Assembly (NCBI RefSeq): GCF_042453785.1
Contig: NC_091664.1
Coordinates: 1,975,001-2,039,000, forward strand
DNA length: 64,000 nt
Reading direction: 5' to 3'
DNA from: Malus domestica
Lineage: Eukaryota > Streptophyta > Magnoliopsida > Rosales > Rosaceae
In this document: positions 23,323 to 36,219 of the stretch, in pieces
Position numbering within the stretch: the stretch's first letter is position 1
Layout of the letters: every line of letters begins with the position of its first letter
Program-made: the position numbers and the translations under genes
Notes under the pieces: model-generated
Seen by the model: the letters and a program-made list of their open reading frames with translations, nothing else
What the model was told of the DNA's origin: nothing
The model's database searches: none

Positions 23323-23629
23323 TGTAGACCATGCTTGCAACAACCCAAATTTATTGTCATCATTTTTTACAACACCCCACATATTCAAACACCAAAATTT
23401 CCCAAAATTAAGCAGGTTTTTTAATCAACTTGAACGAAACCAGGATGAAATTGTTGGCAAATTTTCAGAAACGGATGATTAGAATAACCCAAAAACCAAA
23501 GTGGTGAGAGAAATATGAATTAGGGCATATAAGTCATTTCATTTTAGAACATACAAGGCATTTGATATTTAAATTTTATCTGAGGTGCATTCATCAATAG
23601 GGGGGTGCCAATAAAACAACCTTTAAATT

Positions 23630-24230
23630 AAGGCTTATTAGTTGAATTCCCCTAAAACCGTAATTTAGTCTCCACATATCAAGTTATCATTTGAAACTAA
23701 TTTTGTCTCACTCTATCCTCTGAAACTGCCAATTCCAATTTCAATTCTTTTGGTCTCACTTCACCTAATGTTAAATTCAAGGGAACTTTAACGAAAAGCA
23801 CCTAGTACTGTTCACTTTAACGAAAAACCACATTTTTACACTAAAAAGTCAATCCTGGTACTATTCACTTTACCCTTTATTTTGTCCTTATCATTAAAAC
23901 TCAAAGTTTTCAAGCTCTTTTCATTAGTTTTCCTTAAATTCAAAGGTATTTTAGACATTTCACTTTTTAAACCACTCTTTGTTTTGTCTCCATCTGATGC
24001 TTGGGTTTAGTTGACTAATCTTCTTGACAAAACAAATTAGGGTTCAAGAAAGAAAAGAAAGGAATTTAATGATTTATTGGGTTTGAATTTTACATTTTCA
24101 ACAAGATGAGGTGAAGTGAGACCAAATGAGTTTAAAATGGGTTTCAACGGATAAAGTGAGACAAAACCAATTTTAAGAGGTAAATTGAGACATAGTGGCA
24201 GTTTCAGATACAATTCAACTAATAAGCCTT
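23630..24230. mobile_element. Foldback element, about 600 bp, hosting a nested MITE
   Basis: The ends AAGGCTTATTAGTTGAATT and its inverse (about 24212-24230) pair, and inner motifs (GGTCTCACTTCACCT against AGGTGAAGTGAGACC) extend the inverted symmetry. The target duplication is ambiguous. The 23781-23934 MITE lies inside. Confidence 0.6.
23781..23934 (+). mobile_element. MULE-type MITE, 154 bp (family member)
   Basis: Exact 9-bp duplication TAAATTCAA (23772-23780 and 23935-23943). The body GGGAACTTTAACGAAAAGC to TTTTCATTAGTTTTCCT matches the members at 3179-3331 (inverted) and 51990-52135. Confidence 0.88.
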
Positions 24231-24929
24231 AAACTAAAGAAACACACTATATAGTTGTAATTTTCCCAGCGCATGCAGAGTGGGAGCTTCTATAACGAGT
24301 AAGTTTTGTGCGAGTCTGTGGTTCAGTTTAGCACAGTACGTAATTACCGATTAAAGTGATAATCTCCAGGGTTTTTATGATGATTGTTTTTTTTTAACTC
24401 TCATCCCCTTCAATATTAGGTTTTTAAATGAAGCGTGTTCAACAAAATATGGAGGTGCCAATAAAAAAATAAACCGTGCTAGTTCGAACCCCCTTAATTT
24501 CCCTTCTCATAACAACTACTTATTGTTCTACTAAAAAAAAAGATTATGAATTATACATATGTATCACAGTAGATCTTATAACGACAAATTTACATAAACC
24601 AAAATCGAAAAAAAATTATTAAGTAGAGTAGAATCTAACGAACTTGAAGATTTAGGCTTGCATGCAGATCAATAATTTCATATTATGGCATTATATTTCC
24701 AGCGTAACGTAGAAGGCTCTGGTGGCAGGTCAAGATACTCTTCTTTCGGATACAACATGCAAATATACAAACTTTATAGTGTTGTGTTTCAAGAGATAGC
24801 AAGGAACTTAACTTACATTACAGAGACTCGAAAAAGTATTGGACTGGCTACACACAAGGCCTTGCAATTCTTATTTCCTATAAATTACATGCACTTTAAA
24901 CTGCTTCTGTGAATTTCGGGATAAGATGT

Positions 24930-27900
24930 TTACTTGTACAGGTTATTTATTTGCTCCTTGAACTGAGCTACGACTCGGTCCCTTCGAATTTTCATAGTTG
25001 GAGTCATTAGTCCACTATCAATCTGCACAATAGAAGGTATTACTAACCAGACAATTACCAGTCACATCTGCAACTTGAATGACGACGCAGGCAAAGATAC
25101 TTTACCGTGAAGGGTTCATCCACAATCAAAATCGGTCCAATTTGAAACGAACACCCTGTAGTCCTGCATGAAATAGATAGGGAACTATAAGAAAAAGAAA
25201 ACATTAGATTGTAATGGCCTCTGATGTTGTCCTCATAGGCTGTATTCCTTTTATGTTTCTTGAAGTTTTCAACGGCATGTCATTACGATGATATTATGAC
25301 AATTTCTTTCATGAGTTTTTATTTCGGTGGTAACTAATTCATATCCGCTATGTAAAAGATAGTTTACAAAGAAATCTTACCATCTTCTTAAATCTTCATA
25401 TACCAAGTTTTTCATTTTATCCATACTGAGCTCAGAGGCATTAACATCTACAATGGACAACTTTTTGGCTGCAAGTAAAACCTCTTCTTTGTTTGGAACA
25501 ATTATTGCCCCAAGTCGTCGTTGATCCTACATACAGATATGCCATACGACTCACAAAATCAGTACATGTCCTCTTAAATGTAGCAGAATATAGATAACTA
25601 TAGTTCTGGAAAGTCCAATGCAGAAAAAGAAAAAAGAACAAAAGAAAGCTGCTGAAACTCGACCTGGCCGACCACAACAATTTGTTGAATTAGACTACTT
25701 CTCATGGCAGCTTCCTCAAGCTCCACTGGTTCAACATTTTCACCTGATTTTTCAAGCAAATAAAAATTAAAGAACAAAAGATGGCAAGTAGGGTATTAAG
25801 AGGAGAAAAAGGGGAAAAGGAGATGAGAAGAAATTTATTACAAAGTTCTAAAATCGGAATCCACTATATTACCTTTCTTTTATGATAAAGAGACTTTTTT
25901 AACAACAAATTAGCATAAAGATGTTTGTCAAATTCTCTAGATTTCAGACAAAGAAGAATCCCGAAACTCAATGGAAACTCAAGCCCCCAAGAGCCGACAA
26001 ACATTTTCACACAACCCTTACACCGACATAATCTTCAAAAATCCCATTACTCCTTTTGTTTCTCACTAAAAGACTAGATTTTAGAATATAAAAGCATATA
26101 GTTCACCTGACCCACATCCAAACAGCTTACGCTTTAGGGAATAGTGATAAGCCAACGAAATTGAAGATCAGCATGATAAAGTAAACAACTAAAAGCTCTT
26201 AATTTGAAATGTAAATGAGATAAATAATATAAGAGGAGTTCAAACAATTATGACTACCACAAGCTGAAGAAGAGAAATTCCAAAAGTTAAATCAAATGGC
26301 TGGTAATTCTAGGTGGGGGATGGGGAAGCGGAAATGGACCTGGTTGGCCTCTGAGGGTGTCCCCATTGGCCATAGGCCTAAACGATCTGCTACTATTCCT
26401 TTCACTTCTTAGCAAGAAGATACATGGCGGTGTAGTAGAAGAAAATTAAAATATGTTTGTATACCTGTTGAAAGGACTATAGTATCCTTTGCGCGTCCTT
26501 CCAGGACAATAACACCTCCACAACGACGACTTCGCCCTGTTGAGTGGTGAGGAGCAATCCAACCAATATCTCCAGTACTCAGCCAACCATCCTCATCTAG
26601 TACTTGCTTTGTAGCCGCTGGATTCTAGTTCAAAATGTGAATGCAAAGGTCAATTGACATCTTACGCAAGGAAAAAATAATATGAATTCTGATTATTTTG
26701 GGTGAAAGCAGCAGCAAAATGGCACCAATCTCCAAGATACATTAGCAAGTACACTTTCCAAACACTTACACACATGAACTAGCGGGCACCTCAACATTTT
26801 CACCAAATTAATAGAGTAAAACTATTAAATACTATGTTATGGACTTGGATAAGTAGTACGAAGAAGTAACGTTTCTACAAGAGTAAATATGTTCAGAAAG
26901 TCTGCAAGTATATGGGGAAAATTAAGGCTAATGTGGAATATAAACTAATATTGGGCTCACATTATAATAACCTAAGCTTTTCTTCTTAAAAGCGTCTGGG
27001 ACAGTGGTAACCAACAATTCAATCATGATATGGAATCTTGTGTTAAATCCTGAGCGTATGAAACACTGTGCTAACCCTGCTTGGACTTAAGATATATCTT
27101 GATGGGGTAGGTTCAATTTAACGACAGTGGTGCCTCTACACATACACTCATATGAATGTAAATATATAAGTAATGTATGCCTGCAAATATTTGGTGCATT
27201 ACAGACACCTACCATGTGATAATACTAACCAGTTCAGTACCTCACAAGTTGCAGTTTTAAAACATTTAACGGGTGGCTCCGTAATAAATACTAGAATATT
27301 TCCGCTAATATACAAAGGGAAAGGGCCCGTCAGCTAGAAGTTTTGAGCATCTTTTCTGTGAGTATAAAGATGCTAAGAAGACGGTTCCTGGTTATAAGGA
27401 TCACTAATCAATTAATAATGCCTAGTTTACATCTATTGAAGATTTCCATGGTTCTAAATTACACTCGTGTAATCTATTTATAAGGAAGTCTCGAGAAGAA
27501 TGGGAAAATGAGTTTTAATAACCCTTTTTTCTTCACCAATATTACAGTACCACAAGTTTTATGTCTTTAGTCATACCACCTTTTATCAAATTTTACTATT
27601 TAAACCCACAAAATGCCCATAAAATTTTAGCATTATCTTATCAGCGACTCAAAAATTAAAAAGCTCATTCTGATCTACAAAAGTTAAATGTTACCTTATA
27701 GTATCCTTTCATCACTTGTGGGCCCCGAACATTTATAATGCCACTTGATCCTGGTGGGAGAACTTCACCAGTTTCCAAATCAACAACTTTGAACTCGGTA
27801 TGTCGAATTGGAGGCCCAACTGAACCAAGAACCTTCAAAAATTTAAATCTGTGATGTTATCATACAATGTACCACATACGGAACTCACAGCCTTGAATAA

Positions 27901-30900
27901 AAACATATAAAAACCTTGGGCCTTTTATCACATATAAACACTTTACATTATCATCATAATTCCTTGAACTTTTTCTTACATATAGGTTATAACTTGAGCT
28001 TTGCTCTAACAAAGCAACAATAATTTTTCCAAAATATCACCTGTTTATTTTATTTTCTGCTATCACATGCACTGTCATAGGTTCCATTAACCAACAAGTA
28101 CATATCAATTATTTATATGTAAATTAGATTGCTGTTCTTACATTATTGTTTGGCCGGCGAGCAGCAATAACTGGAGAAGTCTCTGTTAAACCATATCCAT
28201 TTTGCACTTTCACACCAATTGCCTGCAAGCGCACATCGCTAGAATGAGAGCTGATTGTCCAAAACTTCTCTTTGGCAGTAATATATGAGTGAGAGTCTAA
28301 CCTCAAAAAACTTATCAACATGTGATGGCAAGCTACCTCCTCCGCTAATACCAGCCTGCAGGAAGCCAGGAAAGATTTCCTTAGTTCACTTCATTCCAGT
28401 CAAAAGCATCCATGAGATATACTTAGAAGACCCAAAAAAATGACAAGACAATCTAAATCTTCTTACACACAGGGACTTTTGCAGATGAGAAAGAAATGTA
28501 GAAAATAAGTAGTTACAAGAACTCTAAAAGTTTCCTGACTAAAACACCAATCCTTCAGATATATTAACCAATGTATTCAGTTGGCTTGTGAACGATGATC
28601 TACAAACCAAACCACACAATACACCAAAGAAAACCACTAAATACCCACTTTTCACACCGTCAAATTCTAATAAAAAGAAGCTGTGACTACAATAAATGAC
28701 TTGAAAAAAGATGACCTTTGATATTCCGACAGCAGAATGAATTTTAGTATAGACAAGCTTCTTTCCCAACATATGCAAAGGCCATAATATCGCAGCAACA
28801 ACTCTTGCCCATAGCCAATCATACAGTGAAGCAAGATAAGATGGTTGCTTCTGGTTCCTTGTCAAATATGTTCCCTACAAACGAAATTCAAATCAATCAA
28901 TCCAATAAGTTTGGCTGGGAAATGAGTTGTTAACTAGTAACACCTTAGACATAAAAAGATCAATAACTGAGTGTGAAATCAGTTGTTAATAAGTTTGAGA
29001 TAAGAAAGGCAATTAAAACAAGATGCCTCCAAAAAAAAATTTTACCAGAAGATTCTAATGCATTCAATCAAAGAAAAACTCTATTTTTTATGGGATGGTA
29101 AACAAAATTATGAACAAATAGTTTAAATATAAAAGAATTATATTACTGTTATGATCAATAATCTATTTAGACCTTCTAGGGTTATCATTAATGTATTAGA
29201 GCCTCGGTTCTACAACATCCTCCAAAAGGGCTATCTCCAGCTGAGATTTGAATTCCTAGGCTGTATTTAAACTACTCTAAATCTCAACACATAGCTGATG
29301 TGGGACCCAAATGATCAAATTGCCGTTGAAAATTTTTCTATTGATATTCCTGTCACTACTATAAAGGGCGGGGTGTAAGCTCTCTATCAACAGGGTCTGT
29401 TCTCCTTTATATGTTCTGTTTTGACAGCAAAAAGTGTTGAGGCCGGTTGCTGTGTCTCAGACACGTGATGCCTAATTTGTTAATATAGTGAGGCACGTCA
29501 CGGAACTTAAGTCATTTATGAAGATGTGATGTCTATATTGTGGGTGCACATGAACTCATTCAGCTACTGGGCCCATGGTGCCTAAGTTGTTAAAGTAGGC
29601 AGAAGCACAAATCCAGTTTACGTTTAGGCCTTTTTTTTCATCAGTATATTATGGCCTGTGCAAATAGAAAATAGCATAAACAAGACAAGGTACTCAGTGG
29701 TTGAACCTCGTAAATCCTCTTTAACTCCATGTATGCCAAACTGATCCTTATGAATGTAAGTGCAATAAACTTACGAGCAGTAGAGCTCATAGAGATCTGT
29801 TTCTGAATCCCACTGCATGATGAAAATATGAAAACTACTTTAGAACCCTGAATGAACAATAACGACTAACAGATAACCCTAAATGTTGAAAATATTTCTG
29901 CAAACGAATACAAAAAGAAGAAGAAAAAAAAGGTTAAAATTTCAACTAGTTGATGCATTGTACAACCAATTTTACAATGTTACAAACAAAACAAAGCGAA
30001 CAAGGAAAAAAAAAATCGACACATGTTCAAACAACAAAAAAAGGGAAACTCATAAGACAGTTGTCTACTTTGTCATTAATTAAAACCAGACCTCTGCAGT
30101 AGCATAATTTCCAAGAAAAAGGACATACCTGTAAAGTGTCTCATACACTAAAGGAACAGAAATTATGAAATTTGGTTGATACTGTAGCAAATCCTCCTAT
30201 AAACCAATAATCATATCAATTAGTACATCATAAAAGCAAGAAAAGGTATCGAATAACTGGATGTGAAACAAATAGTATGTCATTTTCTGTCACTAACAAT
30301 ATTCTTGTAATTTGTTGAATCACCGGAGAAGGTTAAGGTAAAGTTATTCCTTGAGAAAAAAATAATGGTTGGAGCAACGTGCAAGCCACATGCATGACTT
30401 CCCTATCATGTACTTTCTCGAGAGAACATTGTCCAGCTCTGGAAATAAATTTCTTCAGAGTATAGTATGCTGGAAAGTTGGAAACAGAGCAACTTAACAT
30501 CCATGAAAATAAACAATTCAAAACAGTAATACCTTCAAGTTCCTGACAGTTGTGTATACTTGCTCGATTCCGTACGTCAATGTGAAATACTCACAAGCTC
30601 GTTCATAGGCATGCCAAGGTGGAAGCATGCTGAGAAATCTGTCCCCAGCTTCAGCAGGCACAACATCCCATAGGTTTTTTATCTGGGAAAAAAGCACATA
30701 GAAAATAGCCTCAAGTTAACAATTATAGACATCTATTGGCTCCATTTATAACAAAAAGAAACAGGGGAATGTCATCCAAAATGCAAAGGAAGAAGAGGGA
30801 ACAAAGGAAGAACTAAACTACCTCTAACAATCATTTATAGTTCAAATTAAACATAAAAGGAAGGCACCTAAAATCCATCTTTGCAACACCCTAGAAGTCT

Positions 30901-33900
30901 CCAGAGACAAAGGCGTTATTAGTGCATCTTGTCATACATCATAAGTTGGACGGCCTCCTGGCCATGATATAAGTTCCATATCACTCACAAAGTTTGCAAA
31001 TTATACGTACCCATTTTATTAGAGTTTGGGTCTGTATATTTTATTTTAATGTCAGATTCTTCATATGATGTAGGGCTCATCACGTATTCGAATTTCTAGA
31101 GTTCTAGAGAAGACAAGATGAGTTGAAAACGAGCTAAATCTATGTACTTAGTAGCTTTTCCAACTTCTTCGGTAGTACACCATATATTGCACGTTCAAAT
31201 TGATTATCAAATATGACCTTTTTCTTATTCTTTAAATGGCTTTTGCAGTACTTTTGATATAACAGGGAGATGCATGTTTTCGTCAGTGCAGTTTTACCTA
31301 TCAAACAGAAAAGGTTAAATGACAATAAATTTATCCAGTGAAGTTACAGTCTAGATACTATTGCTTTGTTGATCATACCAAGATTATTCAACATACAAAC
31401 CTGATGCAACAGATTTCGATGAGTTAGCATGACACCTTTCGGGTTCCCAGTTGTTCCGCTTGTATATACTAGTGTAGCTACATCATCTGAGTTGATAGTT
31501 TCATATGTATACTTTCCCCCTGAAATTAAGCCATATGGGCGTTGCATTCATTTACCCAAAGAGAGGTATATTATATTGGCTAAAGAAGTGCATCGAAACA
31601 AAAATTATAAGCAGTGCAATTTCCATGTTAAACAAATACTATCAAAGAGCATATGTATCCCAAAGTACTATGATGCAGGGCAGTGGTAATGAGCTGCCAT
31701 CCAGCCGCTACATTGATTGAAAACCAGAATAGAAGACAATTCCCAGAAACAAACAACAGAAATAGAGAAATAAAATCAAACTGGGAACAACTATGATTGA
31801 GTTCAACGGCAAGACACCCAAGAGAAACTCTATAATCTGGTTACTGGCATGAAATTAGTAATAGACTGAATACGAGGTCTCCTAATAGACTATTTAAAAT
31901 ATGGTTACTGCAGCCCTAGCATCATAGATCTTTGGTACTATCTTAAAGCAAAAAAAGAAACTGTTAGCAAAGACAGAGGGATGACATACGGGCATCATTA
32001 AAGTCGAGCATACTCTTACGACTCTCTCGACCCAGATCCAGAATCTCCTTGTAGTTAAAAACAGGAGTCTTCTCTTCACTGGCCAGGCTTGACTTCTCCC
32101 CCCAAAGCAGAATTACAAATTTCGTGACAACCTTGGAAGAGAATGCTTCTGCGATCTGATTGAACAATTCAGGACTGTCCACGGCAAGTGCGACACTGTA
32201 GTCGTGATGAAACTTAAGATTATTTTATGGAGTCATCAAGGCAAAAAGAGAAGGAAACATGTGTTAAAAATGCTTTAGATTATTTGAAAGAACAAATTTG
32301 CACTCATTAAGGCTCGAAAAGAGATCGACTGTGAAATCATGTTACTATAAAAAGTTGCAACTGCACAATTATGAGAAGAGTATCAAATTGAAACCGATGA
32401 GACAAACCATGTTGAGTGTCAAGATTGGAAATGAATTTTACCGGTGAATATAATGTAAAATATACATCTCATAATTCATATATTAATATAACAAAGGTGG
32501 TGGAAATTGACTTGAATAAGCAGAACAGGCAAGTAAGAAGGCACTTTGTCCACACCTTTCAGAGTGATCATATATTTGTAACAACTCTTCCACTGAAGAC
32601 CTTGAACCTCTTACCACATTGATAGCTCCAGTAGCCATTATACCTAAACCAACATAAAACATGAGGATAATTAAAATCCATAAATCATACATAGTGAAGA
32701 ATACAAAATTTATTTAGCAGCACATTTGGTAGGCCAAAAATGGAACTGTACCCTGATCTGCTACAAGCCAACGACATGAATTATTGGCAAAAAGTGCAAT
32801 TTTGTCTTCAGGCTTTACTCCAACAACTCTTAGGCCTTCAGAGAAATCCAAAATTTCCTCTTCCAGCTGCAATTTCAAAATTGGAATAAAAACAAAAGTT
32901 ATAAACATAGTACTATCATTTCTTCGTATTAACATCGGAAGAAGAAATGATAAAATTGAACCAACCGATATAGAGGCAATTGGATGAAGCACGCAAAAGA
33001 AGATAAAGGAACAAACAGTGAAGGTAAAACAAATATGTAAGGGAGAATTAGAATCAGAAAAGAAAATTAACCTGTTTATAAGTCATGCTTGAAGGCGGGT
33101 CATGGTATGGATCTGTCAATGCTACACGATCACCATATCTCTCGGCTGAAGATCTCCAAATGTCAGGAACTGCCTGCCACTCATCAGATACAGAAGCACC
33201 ATTCCTGTTTAGGAACGCACTTTCTAGAAATGGTGAATACCTTCTTATCTGCAGTTCCTCTGTCTGTAACTGAATATTTCAGATACAAATATATGTCAGT
33301 ATTCAGTACCCTCTAGCTGTGTTTCAATCCAAATACTCGGGAACGTTAGACCGCATTGCAAGGTGAATTACCTACCGGTGTCTGATTCCTTATTTAAAAC
33401 ATGAAATTAGGAATAGTGGTAAGAATGTCACACAAACGGTGGTGCAACCAGCAACAAAACCAAAACAATTCAAACTATTAACTAATGAGCACAGAACATG
33501 ATTGCCTCCTGAGATTGTAACGCATTCAGAACCAGAATAACCGAAACTAAAATCCTAAACGCGATTTCATGTCTAAGAATCTCAACACAGCTCCTATCTC
33601 AGAATACTATCAAATGCAGTCACAAGCTCACCAGCACTAATAGAATTACAAAAGCAGTAACATTATGAACAAAAACATATTAAAAAGAGCAGAAATTGAA
33701 TATATAAATTCAACATAAACCAACCAAAATTTAAAAAATTCATGAAATTCTCAGAAAAGGGTGTTCAAGAATCACCTTTGATTCGCAAAACACTCGAAAC
33801 CCGCGATTCGGAAGAAACCCACCTCGCCTTCCATGCCATGTTCGAAGAAAAACACATCTGCTTCTGAAACTGTAGCTAGAAAACAGGAATTGAAGGGCAC

Positions 33901-33994
33901 CCCCACAATCAGAAGAGCTTGCCAACAACAAGTTGGGCCTCAAGGAAAAGGTGGCGCCAATTTGATTTGCAGAAGCAGCAGATGAAGAAAGCAT
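24930..33994 (-). CDS. AAE15: Plastid long-chain acyl-ACP synthetase AAE15/AAE16-type, copy 2
   Basis: A tandem paralogue of the gene at 8661-15821, same strand, same 18 exons and same intron phases: 33776-33994, 33072-33263, 32752-32866, 32556-32643, 31990-32195, 31401-31519, 30533-30682, 30129-30196, 29707-29812, 28716-28874, 28302-28355, 28142-28222, 27695-27832, 26465-26624, 25664-25743, 25381-25526, 25106-25163, 24930-25022. The frame gives 743 residues. It loads fatty acids onto ACP in the plastid, as inferred for copy 1. Seen: Ser-rich transit-like N-terminus ([16 protein letters not shown]), [39 protein letters not shown] and C-terminal PTMKIRRDR. Compared with copy 1 it gains one codon in exon 5 and loses one in exon 16; the transit region is the least conserved part. 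No disabling change was seen, so both copies are probably active. Confidence 0.93.
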
Positions 33995-34382
33995 AGCTGA
34001 TATCTGTGTGTTTTGTTATCGTGCGCCTCTGACTTTCTACAGATTTTATGCGTAATATGCTGATAGTGTGAACGAGAGATGTCACAGCGACAAGAACAAC
34101 GATAAGAGCTTCATAGTGTTTGTCGGAGTGTGGAAGTTGAGATCTTTAGTCGACCAAAGTATTAAAAAAGTGGGAGGATTCGATGGGATCTTTGAGGTGT
34201 TCACCCTTAACAACACAACTGGTTTTGATAGTGAGAAGATCATTAATTGCCGTACTTTATCAAAACCTTGCACCCTTAGATGGTCGTTTTGTCATGTACC
34301 TTTGTCTACGGTATTAAACGCATGTCTTTTTCGTTCTTTATCCCAAGTCCAAACCAGCCAAAATTTTATTTAAAAAAAATAG
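33995..34382. other. 5' flank of AAE15 copy 2
   Basis: This should hold the promoter and 5' UTR of the minus-strand gene. The two AAE15 upstream regions show no obvious similarity by eye beyond a few short words. No TATA box was assigned. Confidence 0.35.
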
Positions 34383-34730
34383 AGTAAATTGTAGCAGTAT
34401 CAATTTTAATCAAATTTGAGTAATGATCTCTCAATTAAAAATTTATTACCATTGGTCCCTCAACTTATCAAAACGTGTAGCTATAGTCAACTTCATCAAT
34501 TTTTTGCCAAAGTTGGTTATGTTGGATGGTCTATTGCTATAATTGGGTTAAAGTTGAAAGACCATTTCTCCAATTAAATTAAAGTCGAGGGACTACTGGT
34601 AATAGATTTTTAGTTGAGGTACTATAGCTGTACGTTTTGATAAGTTGAGGGATCAATGCTAATGGATTTTTATTTGAGGGACTATTGCTCTAATTGAGTT
34701 AAAGTTGAGAGACCATTGCTACAATTTACT
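34383..34730. mobile_element. Foldback MITE, about 348 bp
   Basis: The terminal inverted repeats AGTAAATTGTAGCA (34383-34396) and TGCTACAATTTACT (34717-34730) are perfect. Inner motifs such as TGGTCCCTCAACTTATCAAAACG recur in inverted form. Flanks are A-rich, which hides any target duplication. Confidence 0.72.
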
Positions 34731-35718
34731 AAAAAAAGTAACACAACTTTCACGTCCTGTCGCTTAAGCGCTAGGCAGATGATCGATGCCTCAATTAATT
34801 CTTAAACATTTAAAAATTAAAAAAAAAAAGATGATTAGACGCTAGCTTAGTCTGCTTAAACACTAGCTGAGTCACAAGCAACTCTCACTTAGATAGAAAA
34901 TAAATTTTATTTTGTATTTATTTTTTAAGAAATTGTAAGAGATTTGTTAAATACTTAGATAAACACTTGTTATATGCTTGTTTCCCATATTTTCAATATT
35001 TTCTAATACTTTATAATATTTATGTCATTCTATTTGCAATTTATTTACTTCAATACAATTATGTATTTTTATTTAAGTATAAGTAGACATTTATTTATAC
35101 GGTATATAAATTAAAAAACTGCCTAGTCTCTCGCCTAAACACCTGAGCACTAGGCCTTTGCCAACCACTCGACTAGCACATTCTGATTTTCTTTTGGACA
35201 ATCGATACTACACTAAGGAGAGTGGGCTAAATCTTATAATGGTCTAACAATAATATAATTCAAATTCATTATTGACAAGAATTGAACTTAAAACTTTTCA
35301 TTTACCAGTGAAGAAAAATACAACGAAACCATAATACTAAGTGACATTATGCTATTATATATGGTTTTATTACTCATTGATTGATTGATGTTATTACAAT
35401 AATTGTGGCCACTAATCCTCCATTGATTTTCATATATCATTATATAGTAGACGAGTAGTGGTGGTTGTCCGCAATATGCGGCTGGGCCCAATGTACGTAA
35501 TATGTAAGACTGGTTGTAATCACATACTTAATTTTATTTTTTACATATTTGTTTGAATATTTGGTCATATAATGAAATGAATTAAAGAAGAGTAATAGAC
35601 AAAAACTAATAAGAGTATGTGAGAAGTAAAAAAAGATGTGTGAATAACACTACCCATATCTAATTTTTTATTTTTTTTAGGAACACCCATATCTAATTAG
35701 TTACGATCATTTCCATGT

Positions 35719-35758
<40 letters not shown>

Positions 35759-36219
35759 TACTAGTGAGAAGAAATGACGCTTTTTTTATTTCTCCTCTCA
35801 ACATTTCTCTTGTTTCTCTCTATTCTCTCTTATTATCTTTTTCTTTATATTTTATTTCCAACACGACTGGTATTAACGTTGGAAATGAAAATTTGTTCTA
35901 TTGGTCTACCCTCAGCATAGCGTACTTGTATGTCCTCGGCAGTCAAAAGAGGCATAGTGTCGTCATAGAGACCAAAACTAGAGTGTTTGACACTTGGGGG
36001 CTGGGACACTTCCCATCAGCATTGAACAAAAACGGATAATTGAAGAGTTGCATTGAACAAAAGCAACATTTTCTCAGTTATATATAAATAACAAGCAAAT
36101 TAACGTTCATCTGTTACAGTTATACTTTCAAGTCTAACAATTGAGACACCATCTCTTGCAATATTGTTTTAGCCTGATCAGCTGCTTTTATTTTTAAGAG
36201 AAGCATTTTCTGATAATCT
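34731..36219. other. Intergenic, AT-rich, with a (TA)n microsatellite
   Basis: No gene recognised. A (TA)n tract runs 35723-35754. The part next to 36220 contains the 3' UTR of the GH17 gene. Confidence 0.45.

Noticed and set aside
24470..24490. AGTTCGAACCCC considered as a tRNA T-arm.
   Set aside because: No cloverleaf could be built around it. No tRNA or rRNA was recognised anywhere in the window.
31429..31720. Plus-strand frames over exon 6 of AAE15 copy 2.
   Set aside because: Shadow of the coding exon and adjacent intron; no family resemblance.
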